Assembly: GCA_023105745.1 (NCBI GenBank)
Contig: JALGQZ010000001.1
Location: 58,857,437-58,921,436, forward strand
From: Austropuccinia psidii
Lineage: Eukaryota > Basidiomycota > Pucciniomycetes > Pucciniales > Sphaerophragmiaceae
Reading direction: 5' to 3'
Length of the DNA: 64,000 nucleotides
Shown here: positions 1 through 11,745 of the stretch, one piece after another
Layout of the letters: every line of letters begins with the position of its first letter
Numbering within the stretch: the first letter of the stretch is position 1
Notes under the pieces: model-generated
Database searches by the model: none
Told to the model about the DNA's origin: nothing
The model's input: the letters and a program-made list of their open reading frames with translations, nothing else
Made by a program: the position numbers and the translations under genes

Positions 1-134
1 ATATATAATTATTATTAATAATTATATTAATTTTTGGCTATAATATTTAATTATATTATTTTTTCTACTGATAACATTCATAGTACGCTTGATATTTGAT
101 GATATTATCAAGATTCTCATAGGCAAACATTACA
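1..134 (+). repeat. 3' tail of a diverged F-family LTR
   Basis: The AT-rich run ends in an ACATTCATAGTA block, a short inverted repeat (arms CTTGATA at 88-94 and TATCAAG at 106-112) and a terminal CAAACATTACA. The three full F LTRs in this window end the same way: ACATTCA(g/t)AGTA, a hairpin, then CAAACCTTACA or AAAACCTTACA. The hairpin arms differ in sequence from those of F1-F3, so this is an older or different subfamily copy. Its 5' part lies outside the window. Confidence 0.55.
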
Positions 135-2290
135 TTTTTTGACTTTTCACACCTTTTACCCCTTCTTTTTCATATTTCAAAAGGTTATTTCCTCATTCAA
201 AATCCCCAAGATCCCCTTATTTATAAATTTATACATCTTTTTCACTCTATAATTATTCAACACCCCACTCAAGGTGAATTTCAGACCCTTGAGCTTCTTT
301 CTCAGCATGCACATGATGTTTCCAGGGCACCGGGGTATTCTTTGTCAACCTTGAGGTCCAATATGATCCACAATAAAATTTCAACAGGTTGTGAAAGGTC
401 TGGAATCCCAAATCCCCACAAAAACACCTCAAAAACATTCCATTTAGACCTTATTCCAGAACATATGCCAAGAGTACCACTTGAACTCTTCAAGCCAAAA
501 TTCCTGAACACAGCCATGATGCCATTGAAAATATCATGGCCCATCTTCCTTTCAGAAGATTTAATGAGCAATAATTATCCCAAATAGCTCAAATGCCTGA
601 ATCACTTCTCGTGCCAAGGAAATTTCAGGCCCAATTATGCATCCAGTTCAAAAGGCCCTGGGGTGGGTAGATAAATTTAAAAAAAAGGATTTTATATTTG
701 TCCAAACTTCCTCCCCCTCCCCTCAGAAAAAACCCACTACCTTGGAGGTTGAATCAGATTGATTTTTTTGTACATACAATTTATTCCAATCATCCCCTTC
801 CTCAGTCCTATTCATTTCTTAAATACCACCTAAGTCTCATTTTCAATCAAAGATGTGGCACTTTTCTATTTACAAATAGTCATATTACAATCATGCAAAA
901 AAATCTTGGAAAGAAACTCACCTTTTTGGGCCTTCACTTGTCCCACCAAAGATAATCCCCAAAATTATGCGCTCATGGTTTTTTATTCTCAATATTGAAC
1001 CCTTCATTTCAAAGAAGAATTAATTAAATTCATAAGTGGGAACATTTTCAATTAATTTTCTTGAAAAATATGTGATTTTCCCAAATTGGCCAAATTGAAG
1101 AAATTTGGAAAAAAAGGTGCAAAAATTTGATAATCTTGACATCCCATGTTGGAAAAATTATGGAAAGAAATAATTTAAAAAAAATCCCCAAAACTAAGCC
1201 TGAGGAATCTTTTGGAAAAAATAGGCCATTTATGTGTTTGGCCATGAATTGGTAAAAACATGTAGGTTTATGGCAGAAATATGTAAGGGCTTACATTTAT
1301 TTACTAACACCCTCTCTCTATATCAAAACTTAAAAATAATAAGCATAATTGAAGGTAAGAGTAAGACCTGTAGCTCAAATTGTAAGTAAAAATCAAGAGT
1401 TTTCAAATTAGAACTTGCTTTTTATGATGGTTTTATCAGTTTTGATGAGTAAAAACCCTCTGATAGAAACTGTTATCACAGAGGAGTTGTCTTAATTCAT
1501 AAAAATAGAAATTTCATCACTCTTTTTTCCCATCAATAAGGACAATCAATTTTCCAAAACATAAACTTTTATTAAGTAATATCTTCTATTATTATCAATA
1601 ATCATTCTGTGTTTTATTCCCTATTATTTTTAGAAATAAAGAGCTGAAATATTAGACTTTGATTATATCCTTATCATGTCTAATAAATCTTTTCATTTGT
1701 AAAAGCATATTATAAGATAGTTTTTGAAATCCCCAAATCCTCTTAGAATCCCTTTAGCCTTACCTTTGGCATTTTTTAACTTATTTGTATTATTTCATAA
1801 TTTCTTCTGACTCATTTTGGAATTTTTTTATCACTTAATAACACATACGTTTTTCAGAACTATTCCATTTCTTTATAGAATTAATATAATTATTTTTCTT
1901 TTTCAGTTTTTAAAATAATTTATTTACAAATAATATCTTAAATTATTTGTAATTTGGTCCCATTATTATAAACCAAATATGATTTTCTCTATTAGAGCTT
2001 TTCTATTCTTATCATTATAATTTTCAGTGACTTATATCAATGATAGAATAATTCTTATGCTTCTGATTATTGAAATTTTTGAATAATATTCACTTCCTGT
2101 ATTATTCCATTACTAAGTTCCATGTGATTTCAAATCACACATTTTTGTTTCATTTTAAATCATATGTATTTTTTGATCTATTCTCCATGCGATTTTCAAT
2201 CAACATATATAGATGTGATGAAACAATTTTTATTACATAAACAGTGGTGTGGTTCATTTTTTATGAGCCTCAGGCTGTTGATGTAAAATG
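135..2290. other. AT-rich intergenic stretch without recognisable genes
   Basis: I see only short, stop-bounded frames (under 90 codons) with no recognisable motif, long poly-A/T runs and no match to the LTR families elsewhere in the window. It is probably old repeat debris; nothing supports a host gene. Confidence 0.5.
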
Positions 2291-2422
2291 AAACATAGGT
2301 TGCTGTAATTTCAAGCATAGTTTCATGCAATTTCAACCATAGTTTTATTTAATATCAACCATAGGTTGTTGTAATATCAACTATAGGTTGTTGTAATATC
2401 AACCCTAATTTATCTTAATATC
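2291..2422 (+). repeat. Six tandem copies of a 22-bp repeat
   Basis: Units start at 2291, 2313, 2335, 2357, 2379 and 2401 and each is exactly 22 bp. The central units read AACCATAGGTTGTTG followed by TAATATC. Units 4 and 5 differ by one base; the outer units are more diverged. The repeat lies in non-coding AT-rich flank and does not match the LTRs of the nest. Confidence 0.85.
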
Positions 2423-2556
2423 ATCATATGCAATCAGTTCCCCAGAATGAAAAATCAATACTTCATTGGGTGGAAACAGTTTTCAAACCTGTTTGAACAG
2501 AATTCTTGTATTCTTTGAAGCTTCTTGAGAAGTGTTCAAAGCTGTTTGAATAGTTT

Positions 2557-3296
2557 TGTCACAGGTGCTCTTCAAGGTGAAGAGGGCCTGGAAGTCACTC
2601 ATGAAGGGCTCAAATGGAATAAGAAGGAATACACTTAATAGTGTAAATAAAATGGAATTTCTAATGAAAAATCTAATGAAGCAGGAAAATGAGGATAAGA
2701 GTAAGGAATAAAAGAGTCAACCACAAACAAGTACAAGTCCACTGTCTCAACCTGTCAGAAAGAAAGAGAAGGGTTAATAAGGATATGGCCACCACAACTC
2801 TACTGAACAGGTGAAGAAATGCAAAACCCAACTTAAAAACAATCAATATAATATTCTCAAATAAGAATAACATTATTTATAAATGGATAAATCAAACTAT
2901 ATGAATTAACTGGGGGAAAGTCCCCAGGGGAAGAAAGAGGGGCTGGTATATGTGAGAATCCACCAGCCCCGATCCAAAGAGTGAATCTTCTTGTGAGGAA
3001 TCATTCATTGAATTGGTTTTAGAGAATACTGACACTGTATTGATTCCCAGACTATGTACAGGAGGTTTGGTGGGAATTGATGATCATACAATCCCATATT
3101 GATGAATCCAGGACTGTATTGAGTGAGCACAGTCTGTATAAAGAATACAAGTCTGTATTGAGGATTCCATACTATATTGAGTTCTTCAAGAAAGTTGCTG
3201 AAGCTTAATGCTTATTTGTGCTACTTATTTGCTAGTCTGGTTGGTATGAGGAAAGATAGGACTGCATACCATTTCCCCCTGATTGTGGTTGTGACA
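2557..3296 (-). repeat. Worn antisense C-family LTR
   Basis: It starts TGTCACAGGTGCTC and ends GGTTGTGACA, the antisense termini of the C-family LTR. Internal landmarks match in order: a CAACCTGTCAG block near 2747, a TTAATAAGGATATGGCCACCA block near 2775, then TTAACTGGGGGAAAGTCCCC and GGGGCTGGTATATGTGAG near 2907-2955. At about 740 bp it is half the length of C1/C2 LTRs. No flanking 5-bp duplication is seen (AGTTT against GTATT), so it is old or its partner sequence is lost. Confidence 0.7.
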
Positions 3297-4663
3297 GTAT
3301 TCTGCTCTTAAAACTGGTGGCCTCCTGAAGACCATAACAGGAATCCTTTGTTTGAAATTTCACCTTCCATCTACATAGTATGATTCTGAATCCTCTACCC
3401 TGATATTGAAAATTCTCTCTTCATTCCCATGAAAAAATGGGCTGCTGATCCATTGTCACCAATTTTGATGGTATTCTGCAAGTGTCCTTTAATTAAACAT
3501 TCCGCTTTCATTGACTTTGTGTTGAACAAACATAAAACTTAACAGAATAATAAAATAAACATTTCGAACTATTGTTGCCAATAATGCAAAAGGGTTAGTA
3601 CCACTGAAAAGAGTTTTAAAAATGGTGCATAATGGATATATACATCAATATTCAAGGTCTTTCTGTCAATTAAATGAACCTCTTTGACTCTTCAATAACT
3701 CCTTGGACTGCTGGCCTTATCAGTCTTGAGCTCCTTCTTTTTTCATATTAAGAATTGGCCACACCTTTCCTGTATTTCTGTCCCCATGGCCTCTTTATCA
3801 ATGGGAACCCCCCCTAATCCTTGGCCAAAATTGCATATATTCCCTGTTGGTGATTTTTATACTTCTGGCCCACTCTTCCCGTCCTGGGCACCTTGGCTGA
3901 TATCCTTGGTTTGTAATCTGGGGGGGCCAAAGTGGAAAAATTGCGCCCAATGGCACCCATACCTGATTCTATGGCCTGGGCCTGTATTGGTGCCTTGTGG
4001 GTATCCTGGAGGATTTCTGGACCCTCTAGACCAATATTGACCCTTGTCTAGGGGGTGTGAGGACTTTAAAGGGCTATATGGAGGCCCTTTTTAAGGATGA
4101 TTGAGGGGGTCAGTAGTGGCCCTTTTAGGGGTTTCTGAGAGTAAACTGGGAGGATTGGTGGCTAAATTCCCTGGGTCTTGATGACTTCAAGTGGGTATTT
4201 GAGGGCTCTTTGAGGAGCATCTGAAGAGGATTGGAGTTGCTCCATGGATGGGTCCTTCTGGGAGAATAATGAGAGGAAATCTTTAAGTCCTTTGAGGCAA
4301 TTGCAGAGCTAATTTCATGCCATAAGCATTCACTTCTATACTTGATTTCTTGATGGATCTCCCCATTTTGAGTGGGTTGGTAAATGAATTTAACAAGACT
4401 TTTGATGACTTTGGTAAAGAATGAAACTTATTTTTGAACTTTGTTTTCATTGGTTTATCTTTTATTTCTGCTCTTATTGATACACCAATAAAAATGGACC
4501 CTGCCAATACATGGTATGACAGGGGATACTGCTTCTTTGATAAAGAAATAGAATGAAAAGGAACTATAAAATTAAAAGAAATAAAATAAATTGAAAGAAT
4601 TAATAGACAAGAGAGTAAGGAAAAAGGAATAAAGAAAAATTCTGAGAGGTATTATTGTGGTGA
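3297..4663. other. Unassigned stretch between the relic LTR and element C2
   Basis: Includes a comparatively GC-rich block (about 3780-4160) with a 104-codon frame that has no recognisable motif and an odd composition rich in Pro and Trp. The part near 3300-3560 could be internal sequence of the element that left the relic LTR, but I could not identify a domain. No gene is supported. Confidence 0.4.
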
Positions 4664-6125
4664 TGTTGCAGGGGCTCTAGTGGAAAACAAGAGTGTCCTG
4701 GCACTCAGCAGTCAGGGAACTCACTTGGAAGACTCCAAAGAATAAAGAAAATAAAATAAAAGAATTGAATTCCTCTAAGAAATATGCAGGTACAAAGATG
4801 AGATTCAATAAGAGGAAAGAGAAGCCAAATGGCCAAAGAGCCAACCAAGTAAGTCCTTAATCACTGTTTCAACCTGCCAAAATTAACAATGGAATTAGTA
4901 AGGATATGAACACCAAATATCCATTGACAGTCAAAGAAATAAAAGATAGAGGTGCTAAATGACTGACTTGATAATATAAGTATTCACTTGACATAATGAA
5001 TGGAAAATAAAGATAAGATAAAATCAAAATATATTAATTAACTGGGGGAAAAACCCCCCAGGGTCAAAATAGGCTGGTATATGTGAAAAGTTGAGAGCTT
5101 GAATCCTTAAGGCTGACAGCGGTTCTTTATTAAATCCTTGAAGCTGTATTTGATGGCCTGATGAAGTGTATACCTTGCCACATTGGAAAATGAACTGGGT
5201 TGAATGGAATTCCCATGGTGTATGGATAAAATACAGGGCTTGATGAATCCAGACTGTATTGAATGAATGTGGTTGCCAAGGTGGATTGATGGAGCACTGA
5301 CCATTGTCAAATTGTTTTTGAACTTCCTCTTGAATATCCCTTGAGAATTTACTGCCAGTATTCCCTTGGAGGAATACTGTGGATGAGAATGACCAATGAT
5401 TTCTTGATGGTGTCAATGGTATTTGGGATTGACACTTTTCCTTGAGACTTTATGAATCCCCTGGATGATGTGATGCCTTGATGACCTGATGGAATGTTGA
5501 AATACCTATTTGATCTTGGTTCCATTGGAATGCTGGTGAAAAAAGACGCATAATGTTGTATAACACCATTTATGGCACTTTTGATTATTTGGGGTGAAAG
5601 TGACCAAAGGTCTTTTGGGATGATGCCAGGAGGATAATAGTGAAAAATGTGTTTTGATTGCTTCAGATGTGACAAAGTAGTTTTTGGATGTTTTGGCCAA
5701 TTTTGGGTTTTTGGAAAAATACAGCTAATACAGCTTTAAAGCTGTATTGGTGCAAAGTGTGCAAAAAAATTGAAAAAGGCGCAAATCTGGCAATTAAGCC
5801 CCAAATGGCCTAAAATGGATCATACAGAAAAATTTGCAAATCTTTATTTTAAGCTTAAAAAGCCAAGTACAGTCTTTTAGGCTGTATTTTCCCTGTTGAC
5901 TGGAAAATAAAAAATACTTCCCAAAAGCAAAACCTGGCCAGCAAAGGCCTGATGATGATGAAGGGGTCAAGTTGGGCCCAGATAGTGAAATGACCATGAA
6001 AGGCCAAAAAAATGAAATGGCTAATTTGGCCACTTATTATGGATATGGCCAAATTTCCATAAATTGGATATGGCATGTATCTTCCATATTGAGGTTCAAG
6101 AGGGTGAATTGCCATGGCTGTGACA
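4664..6125 (-). repeat. C2 3' LTR
   Basis: Antisense LTR, 1462 bp, beginning TGTTGCAGGGGCTCT (the expected TGTCACA end is mutated to TGTTGCA) and ending GGCTGTGACA. It is colinear with the C1 3' LTR at 36227-37647. Immediately to the right is GTACCCCCCACC, the complement of the C-family polypurine tract. Confidence 0.9.
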
Positions 6126-6923
6126 GTACCCCCCACCTTGAAATGGTGAGCCCCTCAGCACCAATACAAGGTGAGGCCTGTAGAGGCTATTGGAAAGAGT
6201 TTGAGAAAGGGATAAGCAGGAGTTCTTTTTATAAATGAAATTTGATACTGATATTGAAAAGTTGGAATATGATGCAGGATTTGCTTGATCTTCCTTTGAC
6301 ATTGGCTTCATGACTGATGTGATTTTGAAAATGAATTATTATTCTTGAGAAGACATTTGATGTGACAAAAGAAAATTCAAAAATTTAAATAAAATAAAAA
6401 TAAAAGAATGAAAATGGAAATAAGAAAAGAAAAGAGATAAAGAGAAATGAGCTTTGAGGAGGTTCCAATCTTGATCACTGATGTTTACAATTGATTTGAA
6501 TTGGCCAAGGACCTGGAAAACAAGATTTAATTCCAGGTGCTCACCGAGTGTCCAAGGTGATGTTTTGAAATATTGTAGACCCCTCAGGGAAGTGCACACC
6601 AGGAGAGGAACTTACGTTTGGTAATTAACACTTCCGCCAGTTCCATAAAAAGAAAATAAATTTGCTGAAGGAATGAATTGGAATTTGAAAGACTTGGAAA
6701 GAAAATAAGAAAAGGAATGCTCCATTTTACCAAGTGGAAATGGCCATAATTTGGGAGTTTATGTTGAAATCCAGGCCAAAAAACTGTGTGCAAAAATTGT
6801 TGAGTGCTCACAGAGTGGCCAAGGTGATGCTTACAGCAAAAAAGGGTAGAATACCTCTAAAGTTGCATACCAGGAGTGGGAATGATTTTGGTAACTCCTG
6901 TCCCCACCAAGCACCATAAGAAA
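6126..6923 (-). other. C2 3' untranslated region between chromodomain and LTR
   Basis: About 800 bp colinear with 35437-36226 of C1 and lying between the pol stop and the polypurine tract. No frame is conserved between the two copies, so I treat it as non-coding. A long 3' untranslated segment is therefore a property of family C. Confidence 0.75.
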
Positions 6924-7305
6924 TCAAGCTTTTGAAGAATTGGGCCCAGGCTTGTCAGGATATAAAGAATGAAAATCCTTAACTCGTTCAGGAAAATTCT
7001 TGAGGTTTTCAGTTGGTTCCCAAGTGGACCTTTCTGGGTATTGACTGAAACCTTTCCATTCCACCAAATACCATAACTTACCTCTCTTGAGCTTTGAGTT
7101 CATTATTTGAGAGACTTCTCATTCTTCTTCTTCTTAAAGGATAATTGCAGGAGGAGGCTCTTGATGCCTATCTGGGATTGTTGATGTCTTGACTGGTTCC
7201 AAGAGTGAAATGTGGAAGACTGGGTGGATGGACTTCCATTGAGATGGAAAGAATGAGTTCTGAGTTTATTCAATTTTTTGAAAAGGACCCAACAATCTTT
7301 CAGAC
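6924..7305 (-). pseudogene. C2 integrase C-terminus and chromodomain fragment
   Basis: Complement of 34995-35436 of C1. It holds the end of the integrase (the WLGPF-type strand), the linker to the chromodomain with a run of acidic residues, and a chromodomain ending in the same PDKPGPNSSKA tail before the stop at 6924-6926. Chromodomains of this type direct integration to marked chromatin. The fragment is cut from the rest of integrase by solo LTR F1 (target duplication CAGAC at 7301-7305). Frame breaks are present, so it is not functional. Confidence 0.8.
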
Positions 7306-8536
7306 TGTGAGCCTTTGGGATATGACCACATATCCAAACATTTCACAAAAAACTTTCTGTAATAATTATACTTATAATAATTATCTCAAATACTAGTAAA
7401 AATACCAAAAATAAGTACAAAATCTGGATTAACTCAGAATCTAATGAGTAAAAATTTGAAATACATTACACCATTAGATTACTCATGGTAAAATACACAT
7501 ATGTCATTTTTATGGCATATCTTAAAAGTCAATAATTACTGAAGAATAAGTAATAATACCTCAAAAAGGTATAAAACCTTATTTAATTCAGAAACCAATG
7601 AAAAAAACATGTAAAATAAATGGTACCATTAGTTTCTCCATAAACTGCCACACATAAAACAACTATAAAGCTATTCCCTAAAGTCAATACCTAAGGAATT
7701 CAGCTGAAAATATGCACTTTTTTGGTCAATGCATATATTCATGGTTTTTAGCTAATTTCTCTTGAAATATACAAGATAGAGAGATAAACTAGAAATGAAG
7801 TTGCCACATAAGTACCTTAAGAAAATAGATATGAGCTTTATTTTACAAGCTATAAGCAATGTTAAAACTTGTAATGGATTATTGATTAAAATCAATAGAG
7901 CTGTTGACCAATTTGTTGTGAAAGTGGTCCAAGCTCAAAAAAAGGTAGACAGTCAGATTCTACTAGCTCATACGTGAGAAAAGATGTAATTAATATTCTA
8001 ATATCCAAGGTATAACCCCTTGAAATCATGGTTTGAAGCTTAAAATATCAAATTTTGACAGAAAACATGAGTTACAAGAAAAATCATCAAAATTAGAGTT
8101 TTGATGATGTAATGAAATCCTCTTGAGATTTTAATTAGAGCGTGCCAATCTATTAGACTCCACTCTAAGAATAGCTGTAGCGTGTATATTGTAAAAGTTA
8201 TTAATGATCAAAGCTTAAGCTTAAATTTGATCATTCATGATCACTCACTGTAATCTTACTTTAAGCTTAACAGTTATATAAGTGCTACAACTGGTTAATA
8301 CTATTAGATTATGATTAATAATAATTAAATCCACAAAGCTTAGGCTTCTGAAAAGCGTATTATGTCATCAAACGTAGAGTTATAGTGATAGCTCTAAATA
8401 ATGGTGTAATAATGAGATAAGATGGTTTGATCATGACATAATTGTCACTAAACTTTTAAATACTGATAACTTCCAGTGGATACCATCAGTACAAGTCTAC
8501 TAGAGGCGTACTGGACTCTAGAAGGGAGGTATTTAC

Positions 8537-8545
8537 TATAAATAG
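8537..8545 (+). promoter_or_regulatory. TATA box of the F LTR
   Basis: TATAAATAG within the conserved block GAGGTATTTACTATAAATAG. The same block is at 48505-48513 in F2, and as TATAAATTG at 57926-57934 in F3. A pyrimidine-rich stretch and TTTTCCCC follow about 30 bp downstream, a plausible start region. Position, orientation and conservation support an LTR promoter. Confidence 0.7.
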
Positions 8546-9213
8546 AGCTCTTTTTACTGTATTTTCCCCCCAGAGATATCAAAACATTGAAACAATTAAG
8601 TCAAAAGGTAAAATCCTTATTCTTTATATATAAAGCATTTATATTATCAAATAAAAAGGTAATCTATATTATAGTCATCATTCTTGACGTGATTAATTCA
8701 ATTGTTCTGCTGTTTTGCTATAGTTCTCTTAAAAACCTCATTTCAATGTAAAATCAAGAAAATTTGTGATTTCTCTTATTTCTATTTGTAAATACAATTT
8801 CAATAAGTTGTACTTCCATGGTTTGACGTAAATTCATCCAAAATTATTGTATTAAGCGTTAAAAGTAGGTTATTTTCTCTCATTATAATAATTTCTCTCT
8901 ATTATTACTATTAATAATACTTCAATTAATATAGATAGTATTTATATTAATAGATAGCTTTAATATTGGTAATATTATTGCTTTGAATTGTTTTTTCATC
9001 AATAAAAACCAGGTTTTTATGCCTTTATTATTTGTTGGTAACAATAATAAAGTGCTTTTCAATATATTAATTATTATAGATTAATATATTTATTTATTAT
9101 ATTATTATAATTATTTAATAATATAATTACATTTTTACACCTTAATTATAATAATTATTTATTATTATAATTATTTTTAAATTCTTTATTTTATTTATAA
9201 AGACATTCAGAGT

Positions 9214-9249
9214 ACAATAAGTAAAATATTAGTAATTTTTACTTATTGT
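9214..9249 (+). repeat. Terminal hairpin of the F LTR
   Basis: Perfect 13-bp arms, ACAATAAGTAAAA (9214-9226) and TTTTACTTATTGT (9237-9249), 10-base loop, ending 19 bp before the LTR end. Equivalent hairpins occur at 49205-49240 (F2) and 58604-58639 (F3). Confidence 0.8.
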
Positions 9250-9268
9250 TTCATAGTCAAACCTTACA

Positions 9269-9634
9269 CAGACAGTTTTTTGGTGGGTCTCGTTGATTTG
9301 ATGTTCTTGGAAGAAAGCCATACCATGTCACCAGGATTGAAAACAGTTGGACTTTCTCTACTTTTATCTGCATACCTCTTAAATCTGTTTATGGCAACTT
9401 CAAGTTCTATCTCGACAGCTTTCTGTACTGATTGGAGTTTTATTATTAACCTTCCAGCAGGAGTATCTTGCATAATGTGAACTGAGTCAAAATGAGGATC
9501 CCTTCCATAAAACGTGAAACATGGTGATTGTTTTGTTGAAAAGTGGTCAGAGTTATTGTAGGCAAATTCAGCCAGAGGGAGCCAGGTGTTCCAATCATCT
9601 CGATGATAACTGAAATACATCCAAAGGTACTGTT
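9269..9634 (-). pseudogene. C2 integrase core/C-terminal fragment
   Basis: A stop-free stretch of about 120 codons, the best-kept part of C2. Read on the minus strand it runs from the QYLWMY helix just after the catalytic Glu, through WLPLAEFAYNNS and the CFTFYGRDPHFDS segment, to FNPGDMVWLSSKNIKS, the start of the integrase C-terminal domain. It is cut on the left by F1 and on the right by C1 (target duplication CTGTT at 9630-9634 and 37648-37652). The missing N-terminal part is at 37653-38518. Confidence 0.85.
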
Positions 9635-10671
9635 TGTCACAACCATGGCAATTCACCTCCTTGGATCTCTGTATGGCATATCAAGCCACAGTCCTCTTAT
9701 GGCCAATTGGCCATATCCATCACCAGTGGCCAATATGGCCACGTCATCATCTTATGGACCATTTATGGCCATTTGTCTTTTGGGCCTTCATGGCCCTTCA
9801 CCTCAATCCAGAATCCATAGCAGCAATTTATGCCCAAATGGGTATTTCTGGTCATTTCCCTCAAAACCAGGGGAAATGGCCCAAATGGCTGTTTTTGGCC
9901 ATTTGAGCTCATAATGCAAATTTGCGCATTTTGCGCATTTGTGCACTTTTGGGAATTTTTGCGCACTTTGCGCATTTGCGCATTTTTGTGCACTTTGACG
10001 CAAAGTGTCCAAAAGACACTTTCCCGCCCTTTGGGCCAGTTTTTGGCTCAGAACCCAAAAGTGGCCAAAAACCCCAAAGGACCCAGAAACACCTTTCCGA
10101 GCTCTGAAGCCATCACATCCACCTTTCTCCCCTCTGCCTTTCCATCTCAAGACCTTTGGACGTAATCTTCTTTCCAATAAACCAATAGGCCATAAATGAT
10201 GTTATATATCATTGTGCATAATTTTTCAACATCAATTCAATGGTTGCAATATCAATTGTTCATTTAAACATTCCAACATATCATCACGTCATCAAGGCAC
10301 CCAATCATTCAGAGGAGTCATCAAGGCTCAAGAGCAAGTGTTTCAGCGTCAAAGACCAATCACACCATCAAGACATCATTGGATAATTTCATTCACAGTA
10401 TTCCACCAAGGCATTACTGTTCAGCCATTCTCAAGGGATTCAAGAGGCAGTTCATTCAGTTGTCAAGTGTCAAAGCTCCACTCAATCCATCTTGGCAACC
10501 ACCTTCATTTCAATACAGTCTGGATCCACCAAGAACTGTATTTCATTTTCAAGCATGGGAAATTCTTTCAACCCAATTCAATTTCAATATTAGCTGGCTG
10601 TATCAATTCCCAAAACGATCAATACGGCCTCAAGGATCAATACAGATCAGTTTTCAGCCTGAAGAACTCAA
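9635..10671 (+). repeat. C1 5' LTR, first part
   Basis: Matches the first 970 bp or so of the 3' LTR at 36227. The two differ by an expansion of TTTGCGCA-type units at about 9915-10000, which makes the 5' copy longer. It ends at the B1 insertion with target duplication CTCAA (10667-10671 and 29206-29210). Confidence 0.92.
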
Positions 10672-11745
10672 TGTCAGCCTGTGACTGAAAACCAGAGCAC
10701 AAGCATGACAGCCAAAATACCATAAACCAATGGTATAGCCAAGATACCACCAAAACATGGAGCTGAGCCAAATGAGCTCAAAAGGTATCAAACGAAAGAG
10801 GAAACTCACCCCTTTCTGAAAATATAAGTCCCATCACTATAGGACAAGAAATAACAAAGTTATTCCTGCTCAAAGCTATTACTGAGCATAAACCTTAATT
10901 TTCACCTCTCATCTAAAATCTAGAAGGAGAGGCCTAACCCCATCAAATGGGTATTCAAAGTGAAGCTCTAAGCCAGGGCTATGCAATGGTACCAGCCAAA
11001 CTGAGCTAGCACCAATATTACTGGAGTTATGGCCAATTTCAGGCCAAATAAGGGTGAACAAAACATTCACCTCTCATCTAACTTCTACAGTTTTAGTGTG
11101 GAATACTTGAAGGGGGTCTTTTTGGAAAGGGCACAATCAGGGCTATCTGATGGTGTCATCCACTTCCCCATATCTCAACTACTACAGAAGTTATGGGGCA
11201 AACAAGCTCAATACAGCTTTTTTCCTAAAACACGCAAATGTACAAAACTCTTGTACATGGGATAGCTTTGCCATATTTATTTATACCCATATCAAATGAG
11301 GTACCATTGTGTAAAGCACTTACAGGGCTACACACTGAACCAATTTTGAGGTTGATATCTCAACAATTGACAAAGTTATGACTGTTTTAAGGTCAAAATC
11401 CCACCTGCTGTCATATACAGCCTTGCCATGGGATAATATCCCATAATCATGAATATGAGGTGTCAAATAGACAAAGAAGCATGTTTTTACTTCAATAACT
11501 CATATGTCAGTCAATACTGGGGTCCCATACAGTTTCTGTACAGTATTCTATGCGTCATACACGTCAGAATCAGGTTGTGAGGTCCCCAGATGAAACTTTT
11601 CACCCTGTATTGGTGAAAACCGCCCAGATGTGGTTTTAAAACCACATCTGAGCCCAATACAGGTTATACAGGATGTTTGCAAACCACAAGCCAGTACTAG
11701 AGAGTGAAAAAATCTTCACTTCCTCTACGTGGAAAGGTCTAGCAC
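10672..11745 (+). repeat. B1 5' LTR, first part
   Basis: Colinear with the 3' LTR at 27803. It carries a 60-bp hairpin (11604-11663) and, just after it, about 35 bp that are missing from the 3' LTR. It stops at AGCAC (11741-11745), the target duplication of A1. Confidence 0.93.
11604..11663 (+). repeat. Large hairpin in the B LTR
   Basis: Outer arms CCTGTATTGG (11604-11613) and CCAATACAGG (11654-11663) enclose a perfect 26-bp palindrome at 11625-11650 with arms CAGATGTGGTTTT and AAAACCACATCTG. The B1 3' LTR keeps the inner palindrome with two substitutions. The B2 3' LTR has it as 15-bp arms at 42146-42177, and the B2 5' LTR has a weaker form near 52331-52360. Confidence 0.85.

Larger units (their letters stand above)
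7306..9268 (+). mobile_element. F1: solo LTR of family F
   Basis: 1963 bp, starts TGTGAGCCTTTGGGATATG and ends CAAACCTTACA, flanked by the direct duplication CAGAC (7301-7305 and 9269-9273). Removing it rejoins C2 integrase. It contains a TATA box at 8537 and a terminal hairpin at 9214-9249 but no coding capacity, so it is the remnant left after LTR-LTR recombination. The internal region of family F is not present anywhere in the window. Confidence 0.93.

Noticed and set aside
3300..3560. Possible copia-type protease/integrase relic on the minus strand
   Set aside because: A short IKIGDNGS-like string was suggestive, but no neighbouring motif supports it and frames are broken.
3726..4040. 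104-codon plus-strand frame in the GC-richer flank
   Set aside because: No motif, unusual Pro/Trp-rich composition, no promoter or intron signals; treated as chance.
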